A stretch of DNA of 64,000 nt from Epiperipatus broadwayi. Taxonomy: Eukaryota > Onychophora > Udeonychophora > Euonychophora > Peripatidae. How positions within the stretch are numbered: the stretch's first letter is position 1; each line of letters opens with the position of its first letter. Below are positions 1-14,600 of the stretch, one piece after another. Under the pieces are notes generated by a model that was not told the DNA's origin, did no database searches, and worked only from the letters and a program-made list of their open reading frames with translations. The position numbers and the translations under genes were made by a program. The stretch is taken from assembly GCA_028023455.1 (NCBI GenBank), contig JAQFVV010012397.1:3215501-3279500 (forward strand). Direction: 5' to 3'.

Positions 1-890
1 TATGAAAACGTATTTGTCCAATAAAGTACCAATCTGAAGAAAAGGATAATTAACTTTTTTTATATACTTTCATTTAAATTACTGTTTTTTTTTTTGTATA
101 TAAAACTTTAATTCAATTTTCACCTATTTCCTAATCTAATTCATATTCTGCACACACACACTTAATTAATAGAAATAAGGCGATAATATCAATTAAATAG
201 AGAGATGTTAATCTTTGTTGTTACCAAGAAATTTTTAATTATTACTTAATTGACAATTCCTGAGGTTAAGCAAGTTTTACACATAAACCTATAATTACTC
301 ATTTGTTGGAGGTCTTTTTATATGGATTTAAACCCAAAAACTATAGGTTTGAGAATGTGAAATAGCATCTTCCTTACATTCTGCAAATAATATTTTTAAC
401 TTCTCCAGAGAGTTGTATATATTGAATTAAATGTTTCTATGGATTGATGTTATAATAATTAATAGAAATGAGGAGATAATATCCATTAAATAGAGAAACT
501 TTAACCTTTGTTGTTACCAAGAAATTCTCAATTACTACTAATTGACAATTTCTGAATCTAAGCATGTTTTACTTATAAACTTATAATAGCTCTTTTGTTG
601 AAGAGTCCTTTTTTGAAATAAAAGGGATTCTCTTTTACTTCAAACCCAAGTTCTTATATGGATTTAAACCTAGAAAGCTATTTTTTAATAGGTACGAGAA
701 TGTGAAATAGCTTCTTTCTTGACATTCTGCAAATAATATTTTTAACTTCTCCAGAGTTGTATATGTTGAATTAAATGTTTCTATGGATTGATGTTATAAT
801 AATTAATAGAAATGAGAAAATAATATCCATTAAATAGAGAGAATAACTTTAACCTTTGTTGTTACCAATAAATTCTTAATTACTACTGAT
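1..890. repeat. Three-unit imperfect tandem repeat, about 294-344 bp period
   Basis: Units begin near 163, 457 and 801 with the shared start AATTAATAGAAAT. They share blocks such as TTTGTTGTTACCAA, ATTCTGCAAATAATATTTTT and ATGTTTCTATGGATTGATGT. The second unit is about 50 bp longer because of an insertion around 610-650. The third is cut off near 890. No coding potential is seen. Confidence 0.8.
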
Positions 891-959
891 TTATAAAAGA
901 TTGTGTACTAACTGCAGTAGAATAATAAAAATTTTGAAAATAACTTAATGTAATGTACG

Positions 960-2012
960 TTCACAAAAATTGATAAAAAGGCAAATATGAAATTATCATT
1001 GCAACAAAAAACATCACTTATTTTGATTTATGGTTTGAGTATAGTTACTTTCATTACAAAAATAGATAGGAAGATTTTAATATTATCATCACTTTTTCAA
1101 TTTAAAACAAAATCAGCAAGAGAGAATATATTTAATAAAATAAAAAGCTTTGCTAGAAAACAACTATCATAAATTAAATAATTTTTTAACTGATGATATT
1201 CCATCTATGATAGGAATATTAAGAGCACCTTTGACTTACTTAAAAAATAATTTGGGGGAAAATATAAGGAAAAATGTATTTTTTATTGTGTCGTATATCA
1301 AGAAAGTTTATGTAGCAAAACTGTGAAATGAAAGAAGCTATGAAAGTTGTCATAAAACGTATTAATTGAAATTAAATCAAAATCTTCATTTACCCATTGT
1401 GAATTTAAAAACTTTTAGTAGGATTTTGGATGTGAGTACTCCAATTTGATCTATTGTTGAGAAATTCATTCGTTATCCCAAAGAGCAATATTAATATTTA
1501 TATATATTAATTTAAAAAAAAGAGGAAAACCAATTTCAGAGCTATAAAACAAAAAAATGGCATTGTAATTAAGAATTTTTGGTGAACATTACTATATATT
1601 TCAAATAATTATATGTCAAATTACCGAAACAAAATCTAATAGTAACAAAATTACAGTTATGTGTATGAATTTAAAAATAAACAATTATTTGTGGCAAAAT
1701 AAGTTATTTTCTAATATTGAAATTTCATTAAAGAAAATCAACAAATAATAAATTGATATATTAAAAAATTTATATAATGAATTAAAAAAAAGATTCAACA
1801 ATTCTAGCAGCAAAGAGATGTATTTAGAAATATTTTCATCACCATTTAATATTTCCAATGTTAATAAAATTTCAAGCATTTATCAAATGGAAATATTGAA
1901 ATTACAAGAAAAAAATAATTTTATTACTGGAAGCATATATAAATGCGAACATTTTTTTTTTTTTACTAAAATGACATTTATAAAATTTGAAAAATGGATA
2001 TCAATTAAATAA
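960..2012 (+). pseudogene. Decayed hAT-type transposase (GTF2IRD2-like family)
   Basis: Several plus-strand frames, broken by stops and frameshifts, follow the transposase family to which the human GTF2IRD2 C-terminal half belongs (derived from a Charlie8-like hAT element). In order: FKTKSARENIFNKIKSF near 1100; FLTDDIPSMIGILRAPLTYL near 1180-1245, matching the family's TDGAPSM block; VVYQESLCSKTV near 1290, matching the IHQ-LC block; a MKEAMKVVIKRI stretch near 1330; and FSSPFNISNVNKISSIYQME near 1835, matching the FxNPFxVDxxxVPxxLQME block near the C terminus. At least five breaks make it non-functional. Inverted termini were not identified. Confidence 0.75.
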
Positions 2013-4380
2013 TATAAATTTGGAAAATTCTCTGCTTATGGCTGCAATAAATTACTTGATTAATACAAAATCAACAGTATCAGGTTTCTCACTAAATATT
2101 CAACATTATTTTCTACAGTTTTTTATAACATAATTTTGCACATTATTATCATTATTATTTTATTGACCTGTCACATAAATTTGCATTTTTTTGATAATTT
2201 TGCAAAGTTTGTGAAAAACTTAAATTTTTTTAACTATATTACAATAAGATTTTTTTAAAAAAAATGTAAGTGTTTTCAGAAGATATTTTTAATATTTTTA
2301 AGTATACAATATTAACAATTGATTTAGAAATAAATTTTTAAATGATGAAAACTATGTTAAAAACAGTTAAAAATTCTAAAATAGAAAATATAAATTTATT
2401 CTATTGCATATTACAAAATGTTTACATATTTGTCTTTGGCAAAAATGAAAAATACATTGAAATCAAAATATTAAATATTTTTATGTTTCTAATTCAAATG
2501 TTGCATAATTTTATATTTATTAAATAAAAAAAAAATGGTTGAGGGGGGGGGGGGAGGCTCTCCTAATACTTATATATTATTGTTCATCTAGCAAAATAAA
2601 CATTTATCAAAATATATTTAAGGTAAAAACACAACAAAAATAAAGTATAAACAAAATTAATGCAGTAACATGTTAAAAAGATTTCATTTTTAGTCATCAT
2701 TTTTACTTGTCTATATCAAGTGGCCTAATATTTAAATAGCCTATCACTTAAAACTGCACATGCCTGATGTAGATCATCATTTAAATTGTCCAAGATCAAC
2801 ATAATCATAGATATAGTGTAAATGCAGAAGTCAAGAAGATAAAACAAGTTCTTGTTTTGCTTTGTCAGTTCATTTAAAAAAACTACCATCAAATCTGTAT
2901 TCCATCTTGATACTAGCTTTATAAAACCATCTACAAATTGATCCAAGGCTACCAAAAATGGAAAACTACATTGGAAATAGATTGTATCCTTGTTTGGCAT
3001 TAGTTTTTACATCATATGTAGAAGATGTATAATATGATTAAATTTCCTTGAACCACCAGCTATTTTCAAACATTGCCACATACTTTCTCAATTATCTGAA
3101 TTAAATGTCTTGATCAAATTAATAAAAGCAATATATTGTCTGGCAGCAAAAACTGCACTTAATGGTGCTTTTTGATTTTCTAAAATCCACACGAATCTCT
3201 AATGATCATTCACCTATGACTAAAAGCAATCTATTCAATAAAATCAGTTAAAGTATTTTTGTTGGAGTGAATGAAAATAATTTTTGCTATAATTTTCTCT
3301 ATTCTATTCACACAAGCATCTTTAAAATTGAATGGCACAATTAAAAAAAAAAAAAAAATCCCAAGTTTTAAAAATAATACATTTCCACCATATTTTAAAT
3401 TTTTTTTAGATATTCCATTAAGATTTGTGATTTTGTTTTACAAAAAGCTATTTCAATCTCATCAAGCTTTCCAAATCTAAATGATTCAAAAGAATTATTA
3501 ACTACAGTTATCTGAATTATTGCCTTATTATTTAAAAGATAATCAAATTATTCACCCTTGCATTTGTTCAAAATATCATTATCATAAAAAAAAAACTATG
3601 ATGACACTGTTTTTCTCCTCATACACATAGTAAAAGTTATAACAAATATATGTAATATTAATAATATTTATGTTCAAAATTCCCATCTATTTTGAGAGAA
3701 AAGCAGTTTTTTTTTTTAAAAAAAAGCAAACTGATGTCATGTTTTATGCAGAAATTTGGCAAAAAAAGTCATAAAATTGGTTCTAGAGATTCTAGAGATG
3801 AGGTCAATTATGAATTAAATAAATTTTTAAAAAGTTGTATTTACATGATCAGTCAAAAATGACTGCATGAAAGCAATGAATCTGTTCAACAAGGATATAA
3901 AAAGGATCCACAATTACCACTTTAAAACTGGCTTTTGAAGATGAAGCATTCTAAATAACAATGAAGAATCTTGATCTTGACTTTGGGTGACAATATTTTG
4001 ATTTAACTCCATTATATTTTTTTTGCCCGAGAGTTCATTAAATTTAGAGATTTACCATAAATATTCAAAATCATATAGGGAAATAGTTCAGAAGATAATC
4101 CCTAAAATATTTAAATATGTGATTACAATGCAACTAATTAGTTTAAGATTTGGACTATTTTAGAAACTTTTTTTTTTATCTCACCCTATCTCCCAAAATA
4201 GATAGTGACTTTTAGAACACAACAACAATAAAGAATACTATAGATTTTTGTTACTGAAATTCTGAGAATTTATTAGACTCTTAAAAGTCTTGTGTGAAAA
4301 ATCACTACGTTAAATCAGAAAATCACTTAATGTCAGGATGAATTTAATATATAAAATATAAATAAAAACCAATTTCTTAC
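2013..4380. other. AT-rich DNA; short decayed coding-like stretch only
   Basis: Mostly A/T-rich sequence with a G homopolymer near 2539-2553 and poly(A/T) tracts. On the minus strand about 3090-2725 there is a coding-like stretch with a WQCLKIAGGSRKF string and an open frame to 2725. It looks like transposon-derived sequence but I cannot assign a family. No LTV1 terminal exon was recognised here. Confidence 0.5.
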
Positions 4381-4569
4381 CCGCCTTTCTTCCTTCACAG
4401 ATTGTTTCCTAGCTTTACGCTCTTCAGGAGTCTCTCCACGCTGTCGGATATTCTGTTTTGTTGGAGATAAAGAACAATCACAATTACTTTTATTAAGTTT
4501 AGCTAACTGTTTGGTAGTTAATCCTTTAGATGATAGAACGTCCTTGGGAATACCAGTCTTTTGAGAGAC
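4381..4569 (-). CDS. LTV1: LTV1 exon f (basic C-terminal region)
   Basis: 189 bp, exactly 63 codons, phase 0 at both ends. Acceptor ATTATTCAG, donor GTAAGA. It encodes VSQKTGIPKDVLSSKGLTTK, then a variable linker with NCDCSLSP, then RQRGETPEERKARKQSVKEE and RR. It aligns to the vertebrate SSKTGIPLNVLPKKGLTAKQ and RARKQAIKEERK blocks. A donor follows, so at least one more exon encoding the lysine/arginine-rich tail is expected further down the minus strand. I did not find it between 1 and 4380. Confidence 0.93.
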
Positions 4570-7500
4570 CTGAATAATCTTTAAAATAAATATATGTAAA
4601 AAAATTATAAAATTTGATAATTTGGGCTAACCTGACTTTTAATCATGCAGTAGATGGAAAGGGAGGGGAGTATTTTAATGGCTAAAGTAAATTAAGTTTT
4701 TAGCATATGAAAATGGATTATTAAAAAAAAAAAAATTCCAAGACTTTTGAAATGTTAATTTGACAATAATGGGAGGGGGGGGGAGTAACAATAAAATGTA
4801 AAGACAAAAGGCTATTAAAAAAATTAAGAACCTAAAAAATTGCACACAAAATAGAATAAAACTTGAAAAATGGAAAAATGTTAAATTACTTTAATCAGTA
4901 AGTTAAATTTTCTCATTTAAAAAAAAAAAAAAAAAAAGCCAAAGAAACCCAGAGCAGAAAGGCCAGAATAGTATAAAATGTATAGTAATGTTAAGCAATA
5001 TATTAAATAAAAAAAGAATTAATATTAACTTTAATGTATTTCAGCTATTAAACAATCTATATAAAAAATTTATTAAGTAAAACTGTGAATATTCAATGGC
5101 TTTATATAATGTAAAATGGAAGTCATTGTTATTGTAATGGAAATGATGTTGCTCCATCACATTGGACACCATTTGTAACGTAAATGAGTTTATTGTGTAA
5201 TGGAGTGAACTATGTTCCTAGACTCTTGTTGCAGATTTGGACGGCATTTATGATGGATCGGATATGATAACCATCTGAGTTCATGCGCCAATTGTAACAG
5301 AATGATCGATTATGTATAAGACCAGATTCTCCTAACAATGCAATTGACAAGTGTCTAGCACCAATTATTAGTCATTAATTGGATCGGAATAGAACAAAAT
5401 AGCTATTTGCGCCACTCATTTTATTTGTACACTGGGGTTATGGAACGAGTTCGAGTCCCTAAAGTTTGCCAATTATAAATGTACCACATTTATAATATGC
5501 TGAGTTCAACTCTAATACATATTATTACCACATGGTTGCACTTTAGGTCATCGATATCATGGGCCTCATCATATTCCTGTCACTCCTCGGTATTCAAACT
5601 CTGCGGTCATATGCATGATTCTAATAAACTATGGTGATGATTATCATAAGTTTGACCTAAACTACAAATATTTATCACTGAATTAGTTGTGTAGTATGGC
5701 ATGTATTGGTTAATGGAAAGATAGATAAATGATATGGCACGAGTAATGGAAAGTTGAGTAAATGATGTGGCATGGGCAATGGAAAGTTGGATAAATGATA
5801 AACATACATAAATTCTAATTAACTAAAATAAATCTATTTCATTATGGGTGATTTACAATCTTTTATACTAAATCAATTTGATATTTGGGTAGACCAGATC
5901 ATCCTCCATTTGATTTGCATGATATTATGATTATCTCTTAATCTTTGCCCCCAAGTAGGATGGTCATTCACTACCCGATCTAAACATTTACTTAATTTAA
6001 CAATATAATTCATGATTTAATTTGATCAACCCTTCTGTTTCCTGGCTTTAACTTGGCGACCTTAATCTATAGCAGTGTGTCATGATTTACTGACTGTTTT
6101 CCTTGGGTATGAAGTCCTCTCTTTGACACTACCAGTGATTATAATAGTAAGAGCCATTTGTACAAGATGTTTAGTCAGTCATACAGGATAACAAATAATA
6201 ATAATAATTAAGTTAATTTAACAATAACAATAAACATAAATTTGTCCTGTATTAGTGTGAGCATTTAATGTTTTATATATAAAATCTCACCTCAACACCA
6301 GTCAGTCATCCAGACCCTTAAGGGTAGGTCTAGGGATCAGCATCTATATTTTATTACACTCAAAAATTATAGCGATTGACCTATAGACCTCCCCTTACAT
6401 AATTATGATTGATGATTATAGGGCTGAATTATCATTCTTTCAAAAAAATAACAACTAAGAGTTGTACAACAAAGAAAAATGGGTTCTATCTGATACAGAT
6501 ATAATTTGATATTAAATTGATAGTCCATGTAGTTAACTATTCTTCAGTAGATGGGTGCATAGATGATGAGATGGCTGGTTCCTTCTAGATTAGAACAATT
6601 CCTGGATCTTGGAAGTTAGTGATTCATTTGATGTTGTCTGGTTGTCCTCTAGGTTATCAGTTGATGACTTTCCAGTGGACGGATGATATTCCCATGTTTA
6701 CTGCTGTTTTTTCCATGATCCTGGTGATTACTGTCTCCTTCAGGTGAGGGTGAAGACATTACTGATGTTATTAGCTTATAGGATTGAGTCATTAATAGGC
6801 ATTTGACTTGCAGTCCTTTATAGGATTAAAATGGACTGTAAGGGTTTTAATCCTCAATTAAGATAAGTTATGGTTTTACTGCTTAAGCCTTGCTTAATCT
6901 TTTCTTTTGACGATTGAGAAAACCTGATTTACTTATTTTCTTATTGAAATGATATTATGAAAAATTGGTCCTTACTGTGAGAAATTGACTAAAGTCAACT
7001 ATAAATATTTCAGTCTCATGATGTTATCACATATTTGGGTGATTGGACCCTTGGTATGATACCTTGTGCATATATGAATATAATAGGGTATAGCTTAGGG
7101 AAGTTGATTTGGTAATGGATTCGATTGTGGGTGTTTGTAGACATCTGTCCATCCGTGGTTTAATAAATTCCCGTATTTTTCCTCTTTTTTTTAAATTTGA
7201 GGTTAATTTTCCAGAATGTTCCCATGGTAGGGTTTTAATATTCTTGAATTATAGGTACTCTTTATCTCATCTCGGCAGTCTAACTAGTATGCGTTGGGAC
7301 CTGAGCATTTTACAATCTTATATGGTCCCTAATATGCATTGCAAAATTTATGGAAAATGAATTCCTGTGGCTTGCTGACATGAGGTGTTTTGTCAAAAAT
7401 TAAGTCTCCTACCTGGAAGTGATGATTTGACTTCACTTGGTTTTTGTTGCGATTACTTGCTATGTACTTGATTCGTTTGTAGGCTTTTCTCTGATCCTCT

Positions 7501-10500
7501 TCAGGATCTATTGTGATTTTTGTAAATATGGGTTTGTAAGTTTTAAACAAACTTGGGACATCTTGTTTTAAGTGTAGCTTGATGGGTGTGAACCCTATGG
7601 ATTCATTCACATTCAATTAATATATTCAGTTACAGCTTCGTATGCATCACCCACACCTTTCCTTCCTCTAAATGGGTCCTAAACAAATGTCCAAGTTCCC
7701 ATATAATGTGTTCACATGGGTTTGATTGTGGATTTCTAATGGAGGTTAGTATATGCTTTATTTGTAATTTTTCTATACATTTCTTCCACTCTTTGAGTAA
7801 GAACGGGTTAAATTTGGTAGGATCATTTCCGATTTCCCTATTTCTTTGAAGTGGAGGGTGTGTAATACTTCAATTGCATATCTAGTATTAGCTTATGGTA
7901 TTGGGTAAACTGACATGAATTTTGAAAAGAGATCATAATCTTCAAACACCCATCAAGAACAAATATGCTGCTGCCATATAGTTTTGTAATAAATGGGACT
8001 GGAGAGATTCAAACACTTGCAATGATCATTTTATCATTTTAAAATCTAAAATTAATTATTCCTATTAATGAAATCAAATTGAAAGAGATTCATTTGAAAC
8101 AGAAAAATGTTTACAGAATGCACTTTATAATATAGCATTTAAATTTGAAATATCTCAATTTATTTAAAATCCTCACTCTGAAAACTAAGTTTTAATTCTT
8201 TAAAATAGTTTTGCAGATGTTTTTTTAATATGCATTGCGATTATGATCTTCTTTATTAAAAATGTTCATTGTACAGTTTATTCTTTATAATATTATAATA
8301 TTGTTTTGAGAAAAAGTTATTCAGAAAACTGAATTAATTTATGAAAAAATTCAATCTGATATTTCACTGTTTCCTTTAAATGATAACAAAAATTATGGAA
8401 GTTATGGTATTATTTGCTAATACTAATAAATTAGTCTTTTATAAAGTCCCCTGCTAATCAGCAAGTTTTTTAACTCGATAGTTTTTAGCTATGATAGCTT
8501 CACTGACACAATTGATGTAACCAGTAGATTAGTTTCTTTTATTTAAAAAGAACTAAAAAAAAATGCAGAGGATGACTATAAAACAAAAGGATATAATACA
8601 TAACAATGACGAGTTGCTTTTATTACAAATTAATATTCATGTTCACATTAGGATCTCTGGAATTGGTGAGAGATATCAATAGGTTAATTAAAATAATGGT
8701 TGATTCTCAATTGAAAAAACAAAAACTAAACTAAAATCCCTGTATAACCAAATGGTTTGAATTATTGTATTCTACTATATTTTGGCTGAATTGATATAGT
8801 TATTTTTAAAAAAAAATGAAAATCTGTTTTTCTAATATAAACATTAGTAATGCTCATATGTCTTAATTCACATATCAAAATGATACTGTAATGCTAATCA
8901 AAATATGCATACCATTCAGTTAATTAGACAAAAAAAAAAAGGCACACATCCAAATCTATTATTTATCGTAATATAATAGAAAATTCATTCAAAATGGAAT
9001 CATGTGATGTTTTAATGGTTAAATATGAGTTTCTTGAAGTTCTTCCATCTCTTGGATTCTTAGGATTTTAGTCCCAAACTCCAGACATTTGGATATTTTA
9101 CAGTATTTATCATACTCTATATATCTCTCTAATTTGATCTATAATGCAAATTACTGATTTTTTCTTTTTCTTTTTTCTAGGGTTCAAGCCTAATAATTCA
9201 TTTCCAGTTTACAAGCATATTACTGGGACCTTTTTTCAAAAAAATGTTTTCTACTTTCAGCATATTTAAAATGCTACAACCAAATATATTAAGCCATCTA
9301 TTTGATTATTGATGGTTTCATCAAAGTCAATAGGAAAGTTTTAATTTTTAAAACTAAAACAGCACCTAAAACAACTTTAGCTGGTAATACTTTTGTTTAA
9401 GAATATTATCAACCACTCGTTCTTCTCAACAAGATTCTAAAAGATATGACTTATATACTAACATAATAATCAGTATACAATAATCAATTTTAAACGATAA
9501 ATATAAGACAGTGACAATAGTTATGAAGAAAATAATGTTTTTATTGCACATTTTGGGCTAGTGTCCTTATATTAGTAGTCAAGAAAAATATAAATAAGGC
9601 ATTCATTAGATGATTTTAATACCTATAGTGAAAATTATTTTGAAAACATTTTTGAATTTTGCATAATTCTTCAGATTTTTAAAAATAACATTGGATTAAT
9701 ATTTTTTCTTCACATCTTTATGTCACCTGCTGTAAGCTTTAGTAATTAATAAATGCCAGATGATTGTGCTTAATAAATTTCTATCCAGTGCATTCCCAGA
9801 CTAGTTTCAGACTTATAGCTTTCATCAGTGAGGAGCTTTGGATCATTTAATTATTATCATCTAGCACATATTAAGCTTACAGTAGATTATAGAGGAGTGA
9901 AGAAAAATATATATTGTTCAAACAGCAATGAATAAACTGAAATCATGCAATAGTCATGTGATATTTTATTAGATTAATATTTAACATACATTTTTTTCAT
10001 ATTCAACATTAAATGTAAATATATGTCTTCTTTTCTTGAAAATTTATAAATTAGATTTACAATGAAAATTAGTACTGATATATTTTATTTTCATTTGTTG
10101 GAAATCCATTTCAAGAAATCATAAATATATCTAAATATGATTTCAAAAAATTAATAAGCAAATACATAATGAAAATTGCAAAAAAAAAATATAAGCATGA
10201 TAATTTTTATTGTTGAATTTGCTTTGCTTTTTTATCCTTACAATTTGAAAATAAATAAATTAACATACCCATGTAATATACTATTACATATTGTACCAGT
10301 CAAAACATGTTTATCTATCTAACATGAGCTGGAACTCACAAAATGTACTTTAAACCCAGTCAAGCCCAAGATTTAGGTCAGGGACCAGCCTGGATTCAAA
10401 CCCATTCTCTAAGCCCCAGATCAAACACCTAATGAATAACATAATAGTGATGGCACATGAGAATTAATTTTAATCCGGCTGACTAGCAAAGCTGAGCAAA

Positions 10501-11578
10501 ACAATGAGACATCTATTAACTATGATTATATTAAAATATACATAAGCATGGCTGTAATATGTGGAAGTGGAGGAAAAGGAATTCGAACTACTCAAATAAG
10601 TTAGACAATAAAAATATAGTGTAATATACTGACAAATTATTATACATTTATAAATTAATTATATACATTAGTGTGTGCGTAAATGAGCAAGCGGTAGATA
10701 ATTACATAGTGTCATTCACGCTATTATTTCTCATATGCTCTTTATTAGCTAAATAATATATTACAAATAAATACACATCTTTGGTGGGTCCAATATTAAG
10801 ATGCCAATCGAATATTAGAAAGAATTACATAATAATGCCATTAACGCTTTGATTTATGGTTCAGAAACATGGTGACTAACATATATTTTTCTAGGAGTGT
10901 TCCGAAATTCATTATACATATGATATAAACTATTTTCACACCATTGAGGTTGTGAAAATAAACAAAATACATTTGAAAACATTTGATTATATTTGAATCT
11001 ATGACAAAATATTTAATGAAAATTATTTTAACAATAGTAAGACGAACACTTTATTTTTCCCAAGGCATACATTCTTAAATAGATATATAAAATATGATGG
11101 TGGGATTGTATATGATTGAAATAAATTTAATCAATAAAACTAGAAGTAGTTTGCATTTATATATATTTTAAACAGAGCGCAATTTCAGTATTATTACAGC
11201 ATTAAAACTAGGTCATAAGCAAAAGAAATAATAATAATAATACGAAGTTTGGGCGGTACTGACATAATAGCCAAAAATAACTAAATTTACGGGATCATCG
11301 CCAGAGGCATTTTATATTAAATAAATGTGATTCTGGATAGCTCAACTATCTACGGAATGAGATATGAGAAGAAATCTATGGGTTCGAACTTGTCGCAACC
11401 CCTAGATTAGAAGACTAGAAGCACGTAGTATGTATATATATATACGAAGATATGCTAAATGTCAGTAACGCAGTACGAATGATAAATGTCGCTAACAACA
11501 TTGAATAAATTTTACTGCTTTAAAATAAATGACCCTTGTTTGAGTACTATAATTTAGACAAATAATACGCTATGCAGT

Positions 11579-11614
<36 letters not shown>

Positions 11615-14600
11615 AATTTCATTTATTAAAATATACTTGAAGATTTGATTTAGTAAAAGAAACATTAAGATTTACTTAATAACTAAAATAGTAAAATATT
11701 AAAATTTACCCCTTCCCTTTCTGTTATTTAAAATAAAACAATCCCATCTTCGTTGATTTTACAATAAATGGAATATATAAGAATATTTTAAGAGTAAATA
11801 AAAAAAACCCTAGAAGTTATATAGAAACCAAATAATCGGTCACCTTTTCAGAAATGAATAAAGAATATTTTAAAATTTCAAAGCGTTAATTAGCCATAGA
11901 TCTGGATTCTCCCTGGATAGAAAATCCAGTTACACAAATATATATATATTTTGATATTAAAGCATAAACAAAATGTTGACATAAAACAATCTGGTGAGCG
12001 TATTAATTAATACTGCGTTATGTTTAATACTGCGTTATGTTTAAAAGGGGACATTAATAACTTGCTTCATGAAGGTTTACATAAAATTGACAGAAAAGAT
12101 TTTTATAAATTAACTCATCAGATTGTTAGAGATTGGCAAAATAATAATAATAATAATAAAGCATATATATAAAATCAAGTAATAAATAACTACCCGCACC
12201 AAAATTAAAGAAAGTTAGAGCATATAAGATAGAATTAAATTTAAAGAACTCATTTGAGAGCAATTTACATATTATATGTAGAAATTAGCTAAGAACAAAA
12301 TTACATATTAATAAAAACAAAGTTAAATAATATATTAAAAGAAATCTTGATAGATGAGTTAGGTTAGATTTAGTTTACAGTGATGGCTTGAAAAGTTACC
12401 TGGCAATTTTAAGAGTCCGATTTAAAATATTGCATATGCACGGCAATTGAAATGAAAGTTCTTAAATAACTGCAAGCTTCTATTAGCATTAAAGTTCTTA
12501 GGTCGAGCTTTTACTTCCTCTTGGGCAGCAGAATGAGATGGCCGCTGAAGATGATGACCCGACGGGGTCAAGCAGGTTGGTGAATTTATACTACATCATT
12601 TTAGTTTCACAGCGATGTGTAATATGTTTACAATCAGTTCTCTCAATAGTAGCTAATCTTCCTGTGATTCAAAATTCAGTCATTTTATACTTTTTCTTTT
12701 ATCAGTTGTTTTTGAAGATGCAACAGTAAGATAACATCCAAAAATAAATTCAAATCTATTTCCAGATTAGAAATAGATTTGACAACATGTTTTTAACAAA
12801 AGTAAATCTTTAATCTACTTAATCCCATTTATTTTAAGTAAAACTTTAATTAAAAATACCTCCCCCAGATTAAAACAATAGTGTTTCCAACCCTTTTAAT
12901 TATTTTTAGACAATTACTGTAGCATCTTCCATATTGGATTCTATAAAAATATACAGTTTAATAGAAAAAGTACTTTAAAAAGAAAAAGTTTAAAAAAATG
13001 ACATATAATAAAATATTTATAATCAATATTGTTAGTAAGTTTTTGCTCTTATATATATTTGAATCGCAGCTATAATACTTTAATAAAAAAGAACTAATAA
13101 TTAATAATAAAATGTTATTGAAAGTTAAAATTTATAAATTTAGGTGCGCATTCCAAATATATACATAAAAAATATATATTGAAGCTGTGCATATATATAT
13201 AAATATATAGAAAGTGTGATGAGCACATAAATTGAAGACCAAACAATACTAAATAAAGCCTATAATCACAATTTAACACAAAATAACCTTAAAGAATATC
13301 TTATCTAGATAGAATATAAGTGGAAAACCTCTCCCCTCTTCTTTGACTTACTCAGAGATGTATGGTTATATACATGTCTATGCACATATAAAAAAGTAAT
13401 AAGTAATTACATTTGACAATATAAAATGGTTGATGTTTCAATACAAAATAACATAATACTTCATATGTACATATATGTCAATAAAGATTAACTCATCAAT
13501 TGTATTTACATTTAAAAAATTGAATATATATTAAATAGACTTAAAATTAAATTCTATATGTACACATACATATTTAAATTGTACCGGACACTCAATCTAT
13601 CCTGATCACAGAGGGCGCCACCAAAATATGGGGAAAATTAGACTGGAGAATGTAAAATTAAGTAGCTAACAAGTTTTTCTGGGTATAATTGCTGAGAGAT
13701 TCTTGACTTCGGTACATCACATCACATGGAAAAATTTATTTACTGTGATAAGAATGGATGATGATGATGGTTTGCACTGACTAAACTCGGGGAGAAACAA
13801 GAAATCTTAAATATTGTTTGGACAATTGAGAAATAAAAGCACTAAGAGAAACATCAGCCAAATTAAGTTTAAACAAATTTTAAAATTTTATTACGAGAAA
13901 TATAAATTATAAGAAAAAGTTTATAACATAACAAATAGAGATATATCGGGCATGTACCAGAAATAATAAAATTCAATGCTCTGGCAGACGGACTAATTTT
14001 CTAATAGAGAATTATAAAGGGAGGGAGCAAATTTCTTTTAGCAGAGAATTCACATAAACATTGGTTTTCCCATTCACAAATACAAAAACAATACGTCCTT
14101 GAAATAAATCAACGAAACCAGGGTCAGCGAGCTTTTCTAGGCCCGGAAAATGTGTTGGAACCAAGGTCATATGCCAGTAGAAGCTGCATCTTATATTACG
14201 TTCAAAGCAAAGATGATTTATTTACCCCAAGAACAAACGAAAAATATGGTTTAGGATGAAAGGAAAAGACATTTAAAACTGGCGAATCCCCAACCAAACG
14301 ATTGGCCGAAACTAATAATAAATAAAGGTCTCAATAGGAGACAAGTAAATCATTAGAAAACTAGTTACATCTGCCCAAGCATTTCAAGAAAATGAATTAC
14401 ATATAAACTTATAAACAAAGTCCTGAGTACACACTGATAAAATTTAAAGCCACACGTAAAGACAAAATAAATCTAGCAAGCTAAAATTAAACATTCCTAG
14501 ATTTTTATATAAGTTAGTTTATCAGAGAGTGCATATGAGCAAAAAATATTAATGCATTAAATACTTTAGCAGAAAGAAATGCTCTTGCACCTGTAATTTA

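Noticed and set aside
2725-3000. 91-codon minus-strand frame as a host gene
   Set aside because: Some coding-like character continues upstream to about 3090 with stops, which suggests a mobile-element relic, but no family could be named; not promoted to a gene.
10380-10420. Possible tRNA or SINE B box (reverse of TGGGTTTGAATCC)
   Set aside because: No A box at the right distance and no cloverleaf on either strand.
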